Shown: positions 17,117 to 25,390, counted from the first letter of the stretch. The stretch is 64,000 nucleotides of DNA from Carboxylicivirga caseinilyticus (GCA_025499705.1 JAFMVE010000006.1:62001-126000), one strand, 5' to 3'. Notes: a model not told the origin generated them from the sequence alone. Translations and numbers: made by a program.

Positions 17117-17128
17117 ATCACAGTTTTT

Positions 17129-17497
17129 CTAATGTATAGTTAGTTCAGTTTCACAACTCAATTCCTCAACTTCATTCTCCCACCGATTTGAAAGTGGGCT
17201 TTGCTTGCATAAGTTTATAAAATTCAGCGCCTTTTCTTTATTGCAGCTGCTGAGTTCAATATACGACCATCCACTTTGGGCAAAAGTGTGAATTGCTAAA
17301 TGAGATTCAGCCAATAACCAAAATGCGGTGAAACCATTAAGCGGAAACTCCTGATCAGTATAATTAAGTACATTAAATCCGCTTTCACTCAAAACGTGAT
17401 CAAAGTTATTTTTGAGTTCCGTCGGATTGGTTTGTTTAATCCATCCTTTAATATTATATATTTTTGGAGGCAGTTCTACTGCATTTATTTTTGTCAT
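17129..17497 (-). CDS. speD: S-adenosylmethionine decarboxylase proenzyme-like protein (short, SpeD type)
   Basis: A 122-residue protein of the prokaryotic AdoMet decarboxylase type. The self-cleavage site AESH is at 63-66, where Ser65 would become the pyruvoyl group, and the proton-donor Cys is seen as Cys85 in SSC. His66 and His70 of the HLAIH stretch match the family. The product, decarboxylated AdoMet, is the aminopropyl donor for the synthase encoded 11 bp upstream. Residues after the active Cys diverge from the usual FTCG (here LSSCN). It belongs to the PspA-linked cluster rather than to ordinary spermidine biosynthesis, judging by neighbours. Activity is likely but not proven. Confidence 0.85.
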   Translation of the reverse strand: MTKINAVELPPKIYNIKGWIKQTNPTELKNNFDHVLSESGFNVLNYTDQEFPLNGFTAFWLLAESHLAIHTFAQSGWSYIELSSCNKEKALNFINLCKQSPLSNRWENEVEELSCETELTIH

Positions 17498-17508
17498 ATT
17501 AACTTGCT

Positions 17509-19062
17509 TTAATATAAATCCCAGTTACCTTTTAAGTAATATTTATAAAGTACCGGATCATGTATTCTGTTCACTTTTACTGAATCAGATTGCCCTGGAA
17601 ATATATCTTTACCAAAAGAGGTTATCAGTTGCATTGCTTCATTATTCAGCCATTGCGTTTTAATATTGATGAAATCCAATGACTGGACCTCATGCTTAAG
17701 GTTAATGGCACGCTCTGTTTTGATGCCCATTGACCAGCCCCATTCGCCCAATGTTATAACCTGGTTATGTAATGGAATGGTATTAAAACCTGCTTCTCTC
17801 ATTGTGTTTACAATACATTTAAAGGCTTTGGTTGCGAAATACGGACTGCCTGCCTGTGTAATAATCATGCCTTCGGGGCGCAGATGCTTATGACACACAT
17901 TGTAAAATTCAACTGAATATAACCTTCCCAGTTCCACGGTTCGGGGATCCGGTAAGTCGATTATTATTATATCGTAAAAGTCTTTGCTATGAGTCAGGTA
18001 ATGATATCCGTCTGCATTGATAATTTCAACTTTAGAATCATTCATCGAACCTTTATTCAGATTGGTTAAGATCGGGTTTTCCTGGCCTAATTTTGTCATG
18101 GCAGGGTCCAGATCAACTAACCGTATGCTTTCAACCATTGGGTATTTAAGTACTTCACGAGCTGCACAACCATCTCCGCCTCCCAGTATTAATACTTTTT
18201 GCGGGTTGGGATGTAAGGTCATAATAGGATGCACCAAAGGCTCGTGATACATTACTTCATCCATGGTACATAGCTGTTGATTACTGTTTAGATAAAGCCA
18301 GTAATCATTTTCCCATTGAGTAATGACAATCTTCTGGTATTGACTTTGCTCTGAATAAACAACTTTATCCTTGTACTTAATCTGTTCACCATATTTTATA
18401 ATGGGGTCGGAAAAGATGACTCCCGAAATAATTATAATGGTCACAATCCATATCGAAGCATTGATGTATTTTTTATACTGTTGGGCAATGAGTTTATTTA
18501 GCATCAGGTAAACACCTATTGCAACACCAAAATTTACCGTTCCCAAAAAGAAAGGAAGGTAAGTTAAGCCTAGGAATGGTAGTCCCAGAACAACAAAGAA
18601 GATTCCGCCTATCAGACTCCCGTAATAATCTTTTTCCAGTACGTTTGAGATATTAATTCTTAAGGATTCATATTCATTGTTGATGCGCATCACTAAAGGA
18701 ATCTCCATGCCAATTAAAGTACCTATGATGATGGAGAATCCGTAAATAAATATTGCTAAGGAAGTTGTGAATGCCGAAATGGTATAGACCACCATTGGGG
18801 CAAATGAAACTACCAATGACAAGATAAATTCCAGTATCAGAAACTTCTCAGTGAGGTTTGTTTTAAATGATTTACTAATACGACTTCCCAGACCCATTGA
18901 AAACATCATGGTGGATACAATCATGGTCCATTGTAAAATGGAATCACCCAAAAAATAGGTAGCCAGTGTTGAAAGAAGGTATTCAGCTATGATTCCACTG
19001 AAGCCGGTGGCAAAGATAGCTGCCATAAGAATGGCAGAGTATTTATTTCGTACTTTAAACAT
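17509..19062 (-). CDS. Membrane-anchored spermidine synthase-like aminopropyltransferase
   Basis: A 517-residue protein. About seven membrane helices fill residues 8-220, and a spermidine synthase domain follows (250-500). Motifs seen are LGGGDGCAAREVL at 293-305 for the AdoMet-type donor, VDLDPAM and the catalytic-loop IIDLPDPR. It would transfer an aminopropyl group from decarboxylated AdoMet, made by the next gene, to an amine near the membrane. Gene order synthase then decarboxylase, 11 bp apart, suggests a dedicated pair. A hairpin terminator lies in the 72-bp gap before it (19078-19116), so expression may be attenuated relative to the pspA half of the cluster. The acceptor amine is unknown. 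Confidence 0.9.
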   Translation of the reverse strand: MFKVRNKYSAILMAAIFATGFSGIIAEYLLSTLATYFLGDSILQWTMIVSTMMFSMGLGSRISKSFKTNLTEKFLILEFILSLVVSFAPMVVYTISAFTTSLAIFIYGFSIIIGTLIGMEIPLVMRINNEYESLRINISNVLEKDYYGSLIGGIFFVVLGLPFLGLTYLPFFLGTVNFGVAIGVYLMLNKLIAQQYKKYINASIWIVTIIIISGVIFSDPIIKYGEQIKYKDKVVYSEQSQYQKIVITQWENDYWLYLNSNQQLCTMDEVMYHEPLVHPIMTLHPNPQKVLILGGGDGCAAREVLKYPMVESIRLVDLDPAMTKLGQENPILTNLNKGSMNDSKVEIINADGYHYLTHSKDFYDIIIIDLPDPRTVELGRLYSVEFYNVCHKHLRPEGMIITQAGSPYFATKAFKCIVNTMREAGFNTIPLHNQVITLGEWGWSMGIKTERAINLKHEVQSLDFINIKTQWLNNEAMQLITSFGKDIFPGQSDSVKVNRIHDPVLYKYYLKGNWDLY

Positions 19063-19077
19063 TTAGTCAAGATAATG

Positions 19078-19116
19078 CAAAAACACGGAGAACATGGGTT
19101 TACCTGATCTCCGTGT
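19078..19116 (-). terminator. Internal terminator/attenuator in the PspA-polyamine cluster
   Basis: On the minus strand ACACGGAGA (from 19108-19116) and TCTCCGTGT (from 19083-19091) form a perfect 9-bp stem followed by TTTTGC. It sits between the DUF350 gene (stop 19135) and the synthase gene (start 19062), so part of the transcription should stop here. Confidence 0.7.
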
Positions 19117-19134
19117 AAATTCAGCAATGTTGTA

Positions 19135-20004
19135 TCAGATACACCAGGTAATCATAACAGATCCGCCAATATAAGCGAATGCTTCAATGATAGCAGCCCC
19201 TACGTTGGGTTTTTCCTGGTTAATAATCTCATCTGTTAAACGTTGACCCGGTAAAAGGATCTTATCAGTTAAAAAGCGCATTACAGGTAATAACAGAATT
19301 CCTAAAGCCAATTCAAAACCAGCTTCGGTAAAGGTGTATGTCCAGCCTTCAAAATCACCCATTAATGCATGACGAATAAGGTTGGCTATAGCTATCAATG
19401 CTCCGGCAAAGCCAACACCTACAGCTACATTATCTTTTTCAATGTGTTCGTGAATATCGTATGGGGTAATCAGTTGATAAACTGCTGCAGTTATAAATAA
19501 TGCAATTTGTCCTGCAAACCAGAATACCACAGCTGATGTGATTCCTTCCAGTAATGTCCCACTTTCGCCAGTAACTGCTCCAAAGATAATCAAACCTGAA
19601 GCGACTGAAATGGCACCTTCAATAACACCGGTACCTGAATTTCTGTCTTCAATAATTTCTTTCTTAACCGAGAATTTACTCAATATTATCTTGTCGTTCA
19701 GCCAGATAGATATGTTTAAAAGGACAATGGCCAGAATGCCATATATAGCAATATCCTGGATATCGAGGAGTAAACCTCGTGAAGGTCCAACTATAGCACT
19801 TCCAATGGCGGCTAATAATCCGATAAAATAACCAACATGGGCAAAAGAGAATGCCAGGTTATCTTTTTCAACCAGTTCTTCCTTTACATTAAAACCTTTA
19901 TTAACCAGCTGGTAAACCATTTTCCCAATGAAGAAAATTGCAAAACCAACAGCAATGTATATTACAGCATCATATAAGATGTTTGAATAGTATGATAAAG
20001 TCAT
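19135..20004 (-). CDS. DUF350 family membrane protein, two-repeat form
   Basis: A 289-residue membrane protein with two tandem DUF350 units, about residues 1-135 and 145-289. Each has four predicted helices and a conserved segment of the kind KDNLAFSFAHVGYFIGLLAA or KDNVAVGVGFAGALIAIANL. E. coli YjfL is a one-repeat relative found beside YjfJ (PspA-like). The molecular function is not established; channel-like roles have been proposed from neighbourhood analysis. It follows the Ser/Gly-rich protein gene by 21 bp and precedes the internal terminator, making it the last gene of the first half of the cluster. Confidence 0.9.
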   Translation of the reverse strand: MTLSYYSNILYDAVIYIAVGFAIFFIGKMVYQLVNKGFNVKEELVEKDNLAFSFAHVGYFIGLLAAIGSAIVGPSRGLLLDIQDIAIYGILAIVLLNISIWLNDKIILSKFSVKKEIIEDRNSGTGVIEGAISVASGLIIFGAVTGESGTLLEGITSAVVFWFAGQIALFITAAVYQLITPYDIHEHIEKDNVAVGVGFAGALIAIANLIRHALMGDFEGWTYTFTEAGFELALGILLLPVMRFLTDKILLPGQRLTDEIINQEKPNVGAAIIEAFAYIGGSVMITWCI

Positions 20005-20025
20005 GTCTAAAAAGTTGAGTTAGTA

Positions 20026-20841
20026 TTATTTGCCAAATCCTCCACTACGGCTGCGTGATGAAGAGCCACTGTAGCGACTTGAACTACGACTCGTTTTATT
20101 AGAGTAACTGGAGCTGGATGAATAACTCCTTGAGCTTTTAGCTGCTGTGGAGCGCTTCACTTCACTTCTTACACTTTGCTTAAATGAAGAAGGTTTATTT
20201 CCCCAGGTACTGCTTTTTCCTGTGCCAGATGAGGTATAGGTATTTGTTCCGTAAACTGTTCTTCCTGAAGGGCCGTAATAAGGACGGGAACCATAATATC
20301 CTCCGCCATAATAATCATCGTAATACGATCTGCGGGCTGGGTAGGTCATCATGTTAAACATGGATGACATAAAAGCATATCTGCCATAAAATTCCCAGAA
20401 TGATGATCCGTTACGTTCAGTCCAATGTCCGTATTTAGGATTACCTACATAATGATTATAACCTGCAGGACTGGCTTGCTTACTAAGTTTGCCATCTTTC
20501 TTCGAAACAATTTCCATTCCCATATTATCCACATTGGCTGCGAAAAAAGCATCAGGTACTTCTTCCCAGTCAGTTGTAGAAGATAATACTGTATCGGGGT
20601 GTTCAACTATTACATTATACATGTGGTAGTAATTACTACCTCTCGAATCCATGTCAAGAAGTATAATGGAATAGTTTTGTTCGTTATTAAGGCTAGTAAT
20701 TAGTTTATCAACCGGTGTTTTCTGCCATGAGCTGGCAGTTGAGTCAACTCTTCTGGATCGGTTTGTGCAGTTATTACAGGAGCGCAAAACTATAAATCCT
20801 AAGATAACTACTATAATTACCTTTGCAATTCCGTTGTTCAT
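20026..20841 (-). CDS. Membrane-anchored protein with Gly/Tyr- and Ser/Arg-rich tail (YgiB/YjfM-like context)
   Basis: A 271-residue protein. An N-terminal hydrophobic helix (about 5-20) ends in RSCNNC, so it is either a signal anchor or an odd lipobox. A globular part at ~40-150 and an aromatic-rich stretch follow. The low-complexity tail is dominated by Gly/Tyr (about 160-185) and then Ser/Arg, ending in RSGGFGK. DUF1190 proteins YgiB/YjfM, which neighbour PspA-like genes in enterobacteria, also end in Ser/Gly-rich tails. I infer a functional parallel, not proven homology. It lies between DUF4178 (23-bp gap) and DUF350 (21-bp gap). Confidence 0.75.
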   Translation of the reverse strand: MNNGIAKVIIVVILGFIVLRSCNNCTNRSRRVDSTASSWQKTPVDKLITSLNNEQNYSIILLDMDSRGSNYYHMYNVIVEHPDTVLSSTTDWEEVPDAFFAANVDNMGMEIVSKKDGKLSKQASPAGYNHYVGNPKYGHWTERNGSSFWEFYGRYAFMSSMFNMMTYPARRSYYDDYYGGGYYGSRPYYGPSGRTVYGTNTYTSSGTGKSSTWGNKPSSFKQSVRSEVKRSTAAKSSRSYSSSSSYSNKTSRSSSRYSGSSSRSRSGGFGK

Positions 20842-20864
20842 AATTTAATTGTTTGGGTTTTTAA

Positions 20865-21410
20865 TTATTCTTCACCCGGTAGAATATTTGATATTTCAAA
20901 TGGTTTAATACTTTTTCCGATGGAGGCTTCAAATTCTTTCTCATCCCATTGCTCAATGCATAAAAGATGTTCGCCTGTGGTGTCTTCAAAATCCCAGGAG
21001 CGGAATTCTTCCCATTCTGTTCCTTTAGTGATATTATGAAAATAGCCAGGCAATTCTTTCTCCATATGATAGGTGATGCCTTTATAGGTTATTTTTTTGG
21101 GTGGTTGCTGATGTGCAATCAGGGTGTCAGTAAGGTCATCCTTAAGGGCTCTCACCTTAACCTTTTGCATAAAAGAAACTTCCAATTCGTCATCTTCCTC
21201 TATGCCTAAATATCGGGTCTCAGCCCCGTTGTTAATTTGAAATTCGCGGGTGAAATAATTGTTTCCCCAGTCGTATTCCATTATAGCTTCCACTACCCAT
21301 GTTGATAAATCGTATTCAAACACGAATCCAACATCCAGATCCTGAATCCGAATGTTGGTACTATCGTAATGCGATTCCTTCTTCTTCTTAAAAATATCAA
21401 ATAATCCCAT
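20865..21410 (-). CDS. DUF4178 domain protein
   Basis: A 181-residue soluble protein, beginning MGLFDIFKKKKE and then a beta-rich domain. That domain has the DUF4178 pattern of a barrel entering with LDVGFVFEYDLSTWVVEAI and ending with EWEEFRSWDF...LCIEQW. DUF4178 genes recur beside pspA, DUF350 and polyamine genes in many bacteria; their function is unknown. It is the third gene of this cluster, 20 bp after pspA and 23 bp before the Ser/Gly-rich protein. It occupies the place that YjfK (DUF2491) holds in E. coli. Confidence 0.85.
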   Translation of the reverse strand: MGLFDIFKKKKESHYDSTNIRIQDLDVGFVFEYDLSTWVVEAIMEYDWGNNYFTREFQINNGAETRYLGIEEDDELEVSFMQKVKVRALKDDLTDTLIAHQQPPKKITYKGITYHMEKELPGYFHNITKGTEWEEFRSWDFEDTTGEHLLCIEQWDEKEFEASIGKSIKPFEISNILPGEE

Positions 21411-21430
21411 ATGAGTATTAAACGGGTATG

Positions 21431-22138
21431 TTATTCACTTTTGCTTTTTAACTTAGCTTTCAACTCTTCCAGTGAATTCGATGCTTTCACATTTTTTTCC
21501 GAAAGAACTTCATCAATTTCATCATCAAGGCTCTTGTTTTCAAGACTTATCTCGCCGTAGGCCTCTGATAAAGCTTCTTGTTGGGCAACTTTTTCTTTCA
21601 TCTTTTCAAGCATCGAAACGGTTCCTGAACTATCAATGCCACTTAATTGCTTGTTTATCTTTTGTGTGGCACTACTCACCCTTGCACGGGCTTTAAGTGT
21701 GCGTAATTCATTTTCGTAACTCGAAATGGTGCTCTTTAGTTTTTTAACGTTTTTATCTAGCGTTGCAATGTTACTGTCAAAACGGTTAACCTCTTCCTGA
21801 GCTCTTCTGGCAGCCTCTAAAGCCTCTTCTTTTTTCGAGAGTGCTTCTGTGGCCAAACGATCGGCTTCGGCTACATCTAACTCACCTTTTTCGGCTTTTT
21901 GAATTAAAAGAATTGCTTTTTGCTCATAGCTTTGAGCCAATGACTTACTGTCGTTTAAATCTTTTTTACTTCTGATAGACATAGCTTTTACTTCCGCTAA
22001 TGCCTGAAGACTGTTATCCAAATCTTTTTTAAGGTCGCGAATACCTTGCTCTGTCATTTTAATTGGATCTTCCAATTTATCCACTATGGCGTGAGCTTCG
22101 GCTTTTCCTACATTAAATATTCTGTTGAAAATTCCCAT
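21431..22138 (-). CDS. pspA: PspA/IM30 family membrane-remodelling protein
   Basis: A 235-residue all-helical protein with the PspA/Vipp1 layout. It starts MGIFNRIFNVGKAEAHAIVDKLEDP, with an amphipathic first helix, then has a long coiled coil through residues 25-190 rich in Ala, Glu and Lys. PspA proteins are ESCRT-III-like, assemble on damaged inner membrane and protect the proton gradient. No PspF, PspB or PspC gene is present. Instead the partner genes are those of the YjfI-YjfM type plus a polyamine/K+ channel module. It follows the DUF2170-like gene by 13 bp. The variant most resembles YjfJ by context. Confidence 0.93.
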   Translation of the reverse strand: MGIFNRIFNVGKAEAHAIVDKLEDPIKMTEQGIRDLKKDLDNSLQALAEVKAMSIRSKKDLNDSKSLAQSYEQKAILLIQKAEKGELDVAEADRLATEALSKKEEALEAARRAQEEVNRFDSNIATLDKNVKKLKSTISSYENELRTLKARARVSSATQKINKQLSGIDSSGTVSMLEKMKEKVAQQEALSEAYGEISLENKSLDDEIDEVLSEKNVKASNSLEELKAKLKSKSE

Positions 22139-22151
22139 TTCTGAATTGGTT

Positions 22152-22547
22152 TTAAGCTTTTGAAAATTCGATTAATTGATCGGAATACTCTGACAATAAA
22201 AGTTTAAGAGAATTCAGACTTCCTTCCAACTCATTTAAGTCAAGATTTTCGAGTTGAAGGGTATCGCGGAAAATTACTTTTTTACCTTCTTCGTCTAAAA
22301 CAAAGGCGCCATGTACAATTTGACGGTTCATCACCAGTAGTGATTTATAAATATCTTCAGAACCTTTTCCCAGTTCAAAAAGTAGTCCTTCGATAATCAG
22401 GATTGAATCTTCACAATCGACTATTAAATTTGAAATGCCGTCTTCTTCTTTTTCAACGACAAATAATTCTTCCACGGCGTCTTCCGACACAATGCGGTAT
22501 TCAAGGTCAAGGAGGAAGTCTCTAACCTTGTTAAAATGTTCACTCAT
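22152..22547 (-). CDS. YjfI/DUF2170-like small protein, first gene of the PspA cluster
   Basis: About 131 residues from the Met at 22545-22547 (MSEHFNKVRDFLLDL). The frame extends to 22586, but a promoter-like box lies at 22584-22591. It is an acidic alpha-beta protein resembling the YbjN/secretion-chaperone fold, with a central hydrophobic strand-turn (SILIIEGLLFEL) and a C-terminal helix pair. In E. coli the DUF2170 gene yjfI precedes the pspA-like gene yjfJ, and this gene has the same place and size. I assign it by fold and position, so the family name is less certain than the domain type. It may act as a PspA adaptor. Confidence 0.7.
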   Translation of the reverse strand: MSEHFNKVRDFLLDLEYRIVSEDAVEELFVVEKEEDGISNLIVDCEDSILIIEGLLFELGKGSEDIYKSLLVMNRQIVHGAFVLDEEGKKVIFRDTLQLENLDLNELEGSLNSLKLLLSEYSDQLIEFSKA

Positions 22548-22566
22548 GTTTAACGTGTTTTTATTA

Positions 22567-22591
22567 TTGGTTATGGGACAAACCAAATATA
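22567..22591 (-). promoter_or_regulatory. Candidate promoter of the PspA cluster with overlapping dyad
   Basis: The minus strand reads TATATTTG at 22584-22591, an exact TAnnTTTG -7 box, about 37 bp before the first gene. A 6-bp dyad, TTGGTT (22567-22572) and AACCAA (22581-22586), overlaps the box and the expected start of transcription, so it may be an operator. No -33 TTTG is visible. Confidence 0.42.
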
Positions 22592-22703
22592 TAAAAAGAT
22601 TGGGAGGAAGGAAAGAGAATCAGGGTTTATATATTGCCAGATGAATTCCTACTTAGATTGTTTTTTTTGTGATCGGTTTAAATACCAAATCTTCTTGTTC
22701 TTA

Positions 22704-23762
22704 TCAATTACGGTAATATCGTTCAACTTTAACCTCTTTATATAATTGATCAGTCGATCCGGATAATGATGTTACAAATTGCTGTGCCAAAAGAGGAGCT
22801 ATTAAACCGCCACGTGAGCCCAACCCGTTAAAAATTCCGATGTTTGGTTGATGAGGTAGAAATCCGATTACGGGTCTGCGATCGTGCATGGTAGGCCTTA
22901 TTCCTGTTAGTTGATCCTTAATGGACAAGGGGAGTTTAGATATTTTTTTCCATGAATTGATTAGTTCTTCCTTCTTTTCTTTCGAAGGAGAAAGATCTTT
23001 CCACTCATGTTCAAAAGTGGCTCCAATCTTAAAATTGTTTTTTCCCACAGGCATTATAAAGATACCCTTTAAAAGAATGTTTTTGAGTTCAAGATCAGGT
23101 ATTTCAATATTCAATAATTCGCCTTTGGTATTCCTGAAATTAAGAGCTTCAAAGAGTTTACTCTGGCTATCTTTCTCTCCTCTGCAAAAGAGTATTTTTT
23201 TTGCATTGATTCCATTCCATCTTATCTCATAGGGGTTCAATACCAGATCTTCGTCTTTGAAATTAGCTTCGATCAGCATGTTTGATTGAATCAGAAAGCT
23301 ACGGTATGCTGTCAGAAGATCATAGATATGCAAACGAGCACCTTGCTTAATCTGACCATATCCAAAAGGAGCTTCAATACCTGTTGGTAGTTCCGGAAGG
23401 TTGTTATTAAGATTGATGTAATTTTGAAGTTCACCGGCTTCCATTCTGTGTTGCCAAAAGGATGAATCTTTTTCACCATAAATCTTGTCCATCAAAACGG
23501 GATAGAAGAACCTTGTTTGAAGAAATTCCTCCATTTCAGAATAAAGGTTGTGGGCATAAGGCAGAAATAAATCTACGTTCCAGGATTTAACCATGCGTTT
23601 AATCCCTATTGGATTGATTAATCCAGCAGCTACTTTAGATGCTGAGCCAACATGGGGAGTGTCAATTACCAGGTGTTTAATTTGATTTTTATGCAGATGA
23701 TAGGAGACCAATGTTCCGGCCAGTCCCTGACCAACAATTAGAATTTCTGTCTGTGCGTTCAT
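22704..23762 (-). CDS. FAD-dependent oxidoreductase of the DAO/glycine oxidase type
   Basis: A 352-residue flavoprotein with an N-terminal dinucleotide-binding motif GQGLAGTLVSYHL at about 9-21, a middle substrate domain and a C-terminal FAD-closing segment (GIFNGLGSRGGLIAP). It resembles ThiO, DadA and the MnmC C-domain, which oxidise amino groups of small amines or modified tRNA bases. Its start is 67 bp after the stop of a histidine kinase gene, so the two may share a transcript. Nothing nearby fixes the substrate. It is not part of the PspA cluster, whose promoter lies downstream of its stop. Confidence 0.82.
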   Translation of the reverse strand: MNAQTEILIVGQGLAGTLVSYHLHKNQIKHLVIDTPHVGSASKVAAGLINPIGIKRMVKSWNVDLFLPYAHNLYSEMEEFLQTRFFYPVLMDKIYGEKDSSFWQHRMEAGELQNYINLNNNLPELPTGIEAPFGYGQIKQGARLHIYDLLTAYRSFLIQSNMLIEANFKDEDLVLNPYEIRWNGINAKKILFCRGEKDSQSKLFEALNFRNTKGELLNIEIPDLELKNILLKGIFIMPVGKNNFKIGATFEHEWKDLSPSKEKKEELINSWKKISKLPLSIKDQLTGIRPTMHDRRPVIGFLPHQPNIGIFNGLGSRGGLIAPLLAQQFVTSLSGSTDQLYKEVKVERYYRN

Positions 23763-23829
23763 AAACTATTCGGTGCGTATAATTATAACACAAAGAAGAT
23801 ATAATCAAATTTGTTCAAATCAGATGGGC

Positions 23830-24762
23830 TTATTGAACAGGAATGGAGAAGAAGAATGTACTTCCTTTTCCGGGTAATGATTCAAGCCAAATTTTACCAT
23901 TTAACAGTTCAATCATTTCTTTACAGATTGATAATCCTAATCCGCTACCTCCGGAACGATTCAGCCTCTCAATTTCAATTTGTTTGAATTTCTTAAACAG
24001 ATTTTTGTGCAAATCTTGTTTTATTCCAACTCCGGTATCTTCCACAAAAAAGGTTATTTCTGTTTGACTTAGTTCAAAGCCTATCTGAATTTTCCCTTTA
24101 TAGGTGTATTTAATAGCATTGTTAATCAGATTGTGGAAAACCCTTCTGAGTTTTTCTTCATCTGAATTTATTTGATAATTATCCGGTACTTCTTGATGTG
24201 ATAAAACCAGTCTGACATTTTCGTTCATCACAGGATAAAAATAACTGTAGACAGATTTTATAAAAGGTTGAATCTCAAAATTAGAATTATTTAATGTCAT
24301 GGTGCCTGAAGTGAGCAGCGATGTGTCAATCAGATCGGTGACAACGGTTAATAGTTCTTTTGAACTTTTTTCAATTATTTTCAGGTATTCCTTTATTTCA
24401 TCATCTGTATTCTCGAGCGACATCGTAAGTTCTGAGAAGCCAATAATGGCGTTCATCGGGGTGCGAAGTTCATGCGAAATGTTTTTTATAAATTCTGTCT
24501 GAAGATTTTCGTGTTTTTTGGCTTTGGCATTGGCCTTATTAATTTTTTTAATCAGGTGCTTTGTTAAGAAGAAAATAACTACCGTGCACATGATTACGAA
24601 TACCCATTCCTTGTATAGAAATACTTTAACAAGCATGGACTCATTCTTAAACAGAGCTAACGCAAAATGGTCTGAAACCAAAAGCCAGATTACTCCTATT
24701 AACAAAAAGGTTGCAGATAGCCTTGCCTCGTATGGAATTTGTTTAGCTAACTTTTTAATCAT
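23830..24762 (-). CDS. Membrane-bound sensor histidine kinase
   Basis: A 310-residue kinase with two N-terminal helices (about 14-35 and 52-70) enclosing only ~15 extracytoplasmic residues, so it probably senses the membrane itself or an intramembrane partner. A short coiled coil leads into HisKA with His97 in ISHELRTPMNA. HATPase_c boxes follow (LINNAIKYT, DTGVGI, GSGLGLSICK). There is no HAMP, PAS or receiver domain, and no response regulator gene is adjacent. It overlaps nothing and precedes the FAD oxidoreductase gene on the same strand. Confidence 0.92.
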   Translation of the reverse strand: MIKKLAKQIPYEARLSATFLLIGVIWLLVSDHFALALFKNESMLVKVFLYKEWVFVIMCTVVIFFLTKHLIKKINKANAKAKKHENLQTEFIKNISHELRTPMNAIIGFSELTMSLENTDDEIKEYLKIIEKSSKELLTVVTDLIDTSLLTSGTMTLNNSNFEIQPFIKSVYSYFYPVMNENVRLVLSHQEVPDNYQINSDEEKLRRVFHNLINNAIKYTYKGKIQIGFELSQTEITFFVEDTGVGIKQDLHKNLFKKFKQIEIERLNRSGGSGLGLSICKEMIELLNGKIWLESLPGKGSTFFFSIPVQ

Positions 24763-24967
24763 ATTTAAAAATAAAAATTTGAAAAAAGCAATTCAAGTTA
24801 TAGGAGGTCTTTATAACAAATTATTTACGTCTTGGTTCTTTTCAAATACAATATAGCATCAGAAATATGGGATAAGTCATGCTATTTTAATAGATATTTA
24901 TCATACCTGTTACTTGACTTCTTAAGGGCTATTATCGATTATTGAGATAAAATTTTAAAAAAGAGTT

Positions 24968-25360
24968 ATGGATCTCAAAAATAATATGATAGGATGGTTT
25001 GAAATTCCGGTTAATGATATGAACCGTGCAATTGACTTTTATAAACAGGTTTTTTGTATAGATGAAATGCAAAAACAGGATTTTGGTGAAGTGCAAATGG
25101 CATTTTTTCCATGGGATGAGAAAATACCCGGATCTCCCGGCGGTTTAGTTTGTTATCCAACCGAATATAAACCTTCAGAAAGTGGTGTGCTTATATATTT
25201 TAATTCAATAGCCGGAGATTTAAACGAAGAATTAGGCAGAATAGAAGGAGCTGGAGGTAAAGTGTTAATGCCAAAAAAGCTGATTGCAGATGATATAGGT
25301 TATATGGCATTGTTTTTAGATACCGAAGGAAACAGAATTGCTCTTCATAGCCGTATATAA
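24968..25360 (+). CDS. VOC superfamily protein (glyoxalase/bleomycin-resistance fold)
   Basis: A 130-residue single-domain protein with paired beta-alpha-beta-beta-beta modules. It opens with WFEIPVNDMNRAIDFYKQVF and ends MALFLDTEGNRIALHSR. Close relatives in Bacteroidota are usually annotated as glyoxalase-like. The expected metal-ligand positions are only partly recognisable, so lactoylglutathione lyase activity should not be assumed. It is a single rightward gene between two leftward units, closed by a bidirectional terminator. Confidence 0.88.
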   Translation: MDLKNNMIGWFEIPVNDMNRAIDFYKQVFCIDEMQKQDFGEVQMAFFPWDEKIPGSPGGLVCYPTEYKPSESGVLIYFNSIAGDLNEELGRIEGAGGKVLMPKKLIADDIGYMALFLDTEGNRIALHSRI

Positions 25361-25387
25361 AAAAAGGAACCATTAGGTTCCTTTTTT
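25361..25387. terminator. Bidirectional terminator between VOC gene and dnaJ
   Basis: AAAAAGGAACC (25361-25371) and GGTTCCTTTTT (25376-25386) form an 11-bp stem with the loop ATTA; A- and T-runs make it work on both strands. It begins 1 bp after the VOC stop and ends 4 bp before the dnaJ stop. Confidence 0.88.
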
Positions 25388-25390
25388 ATG

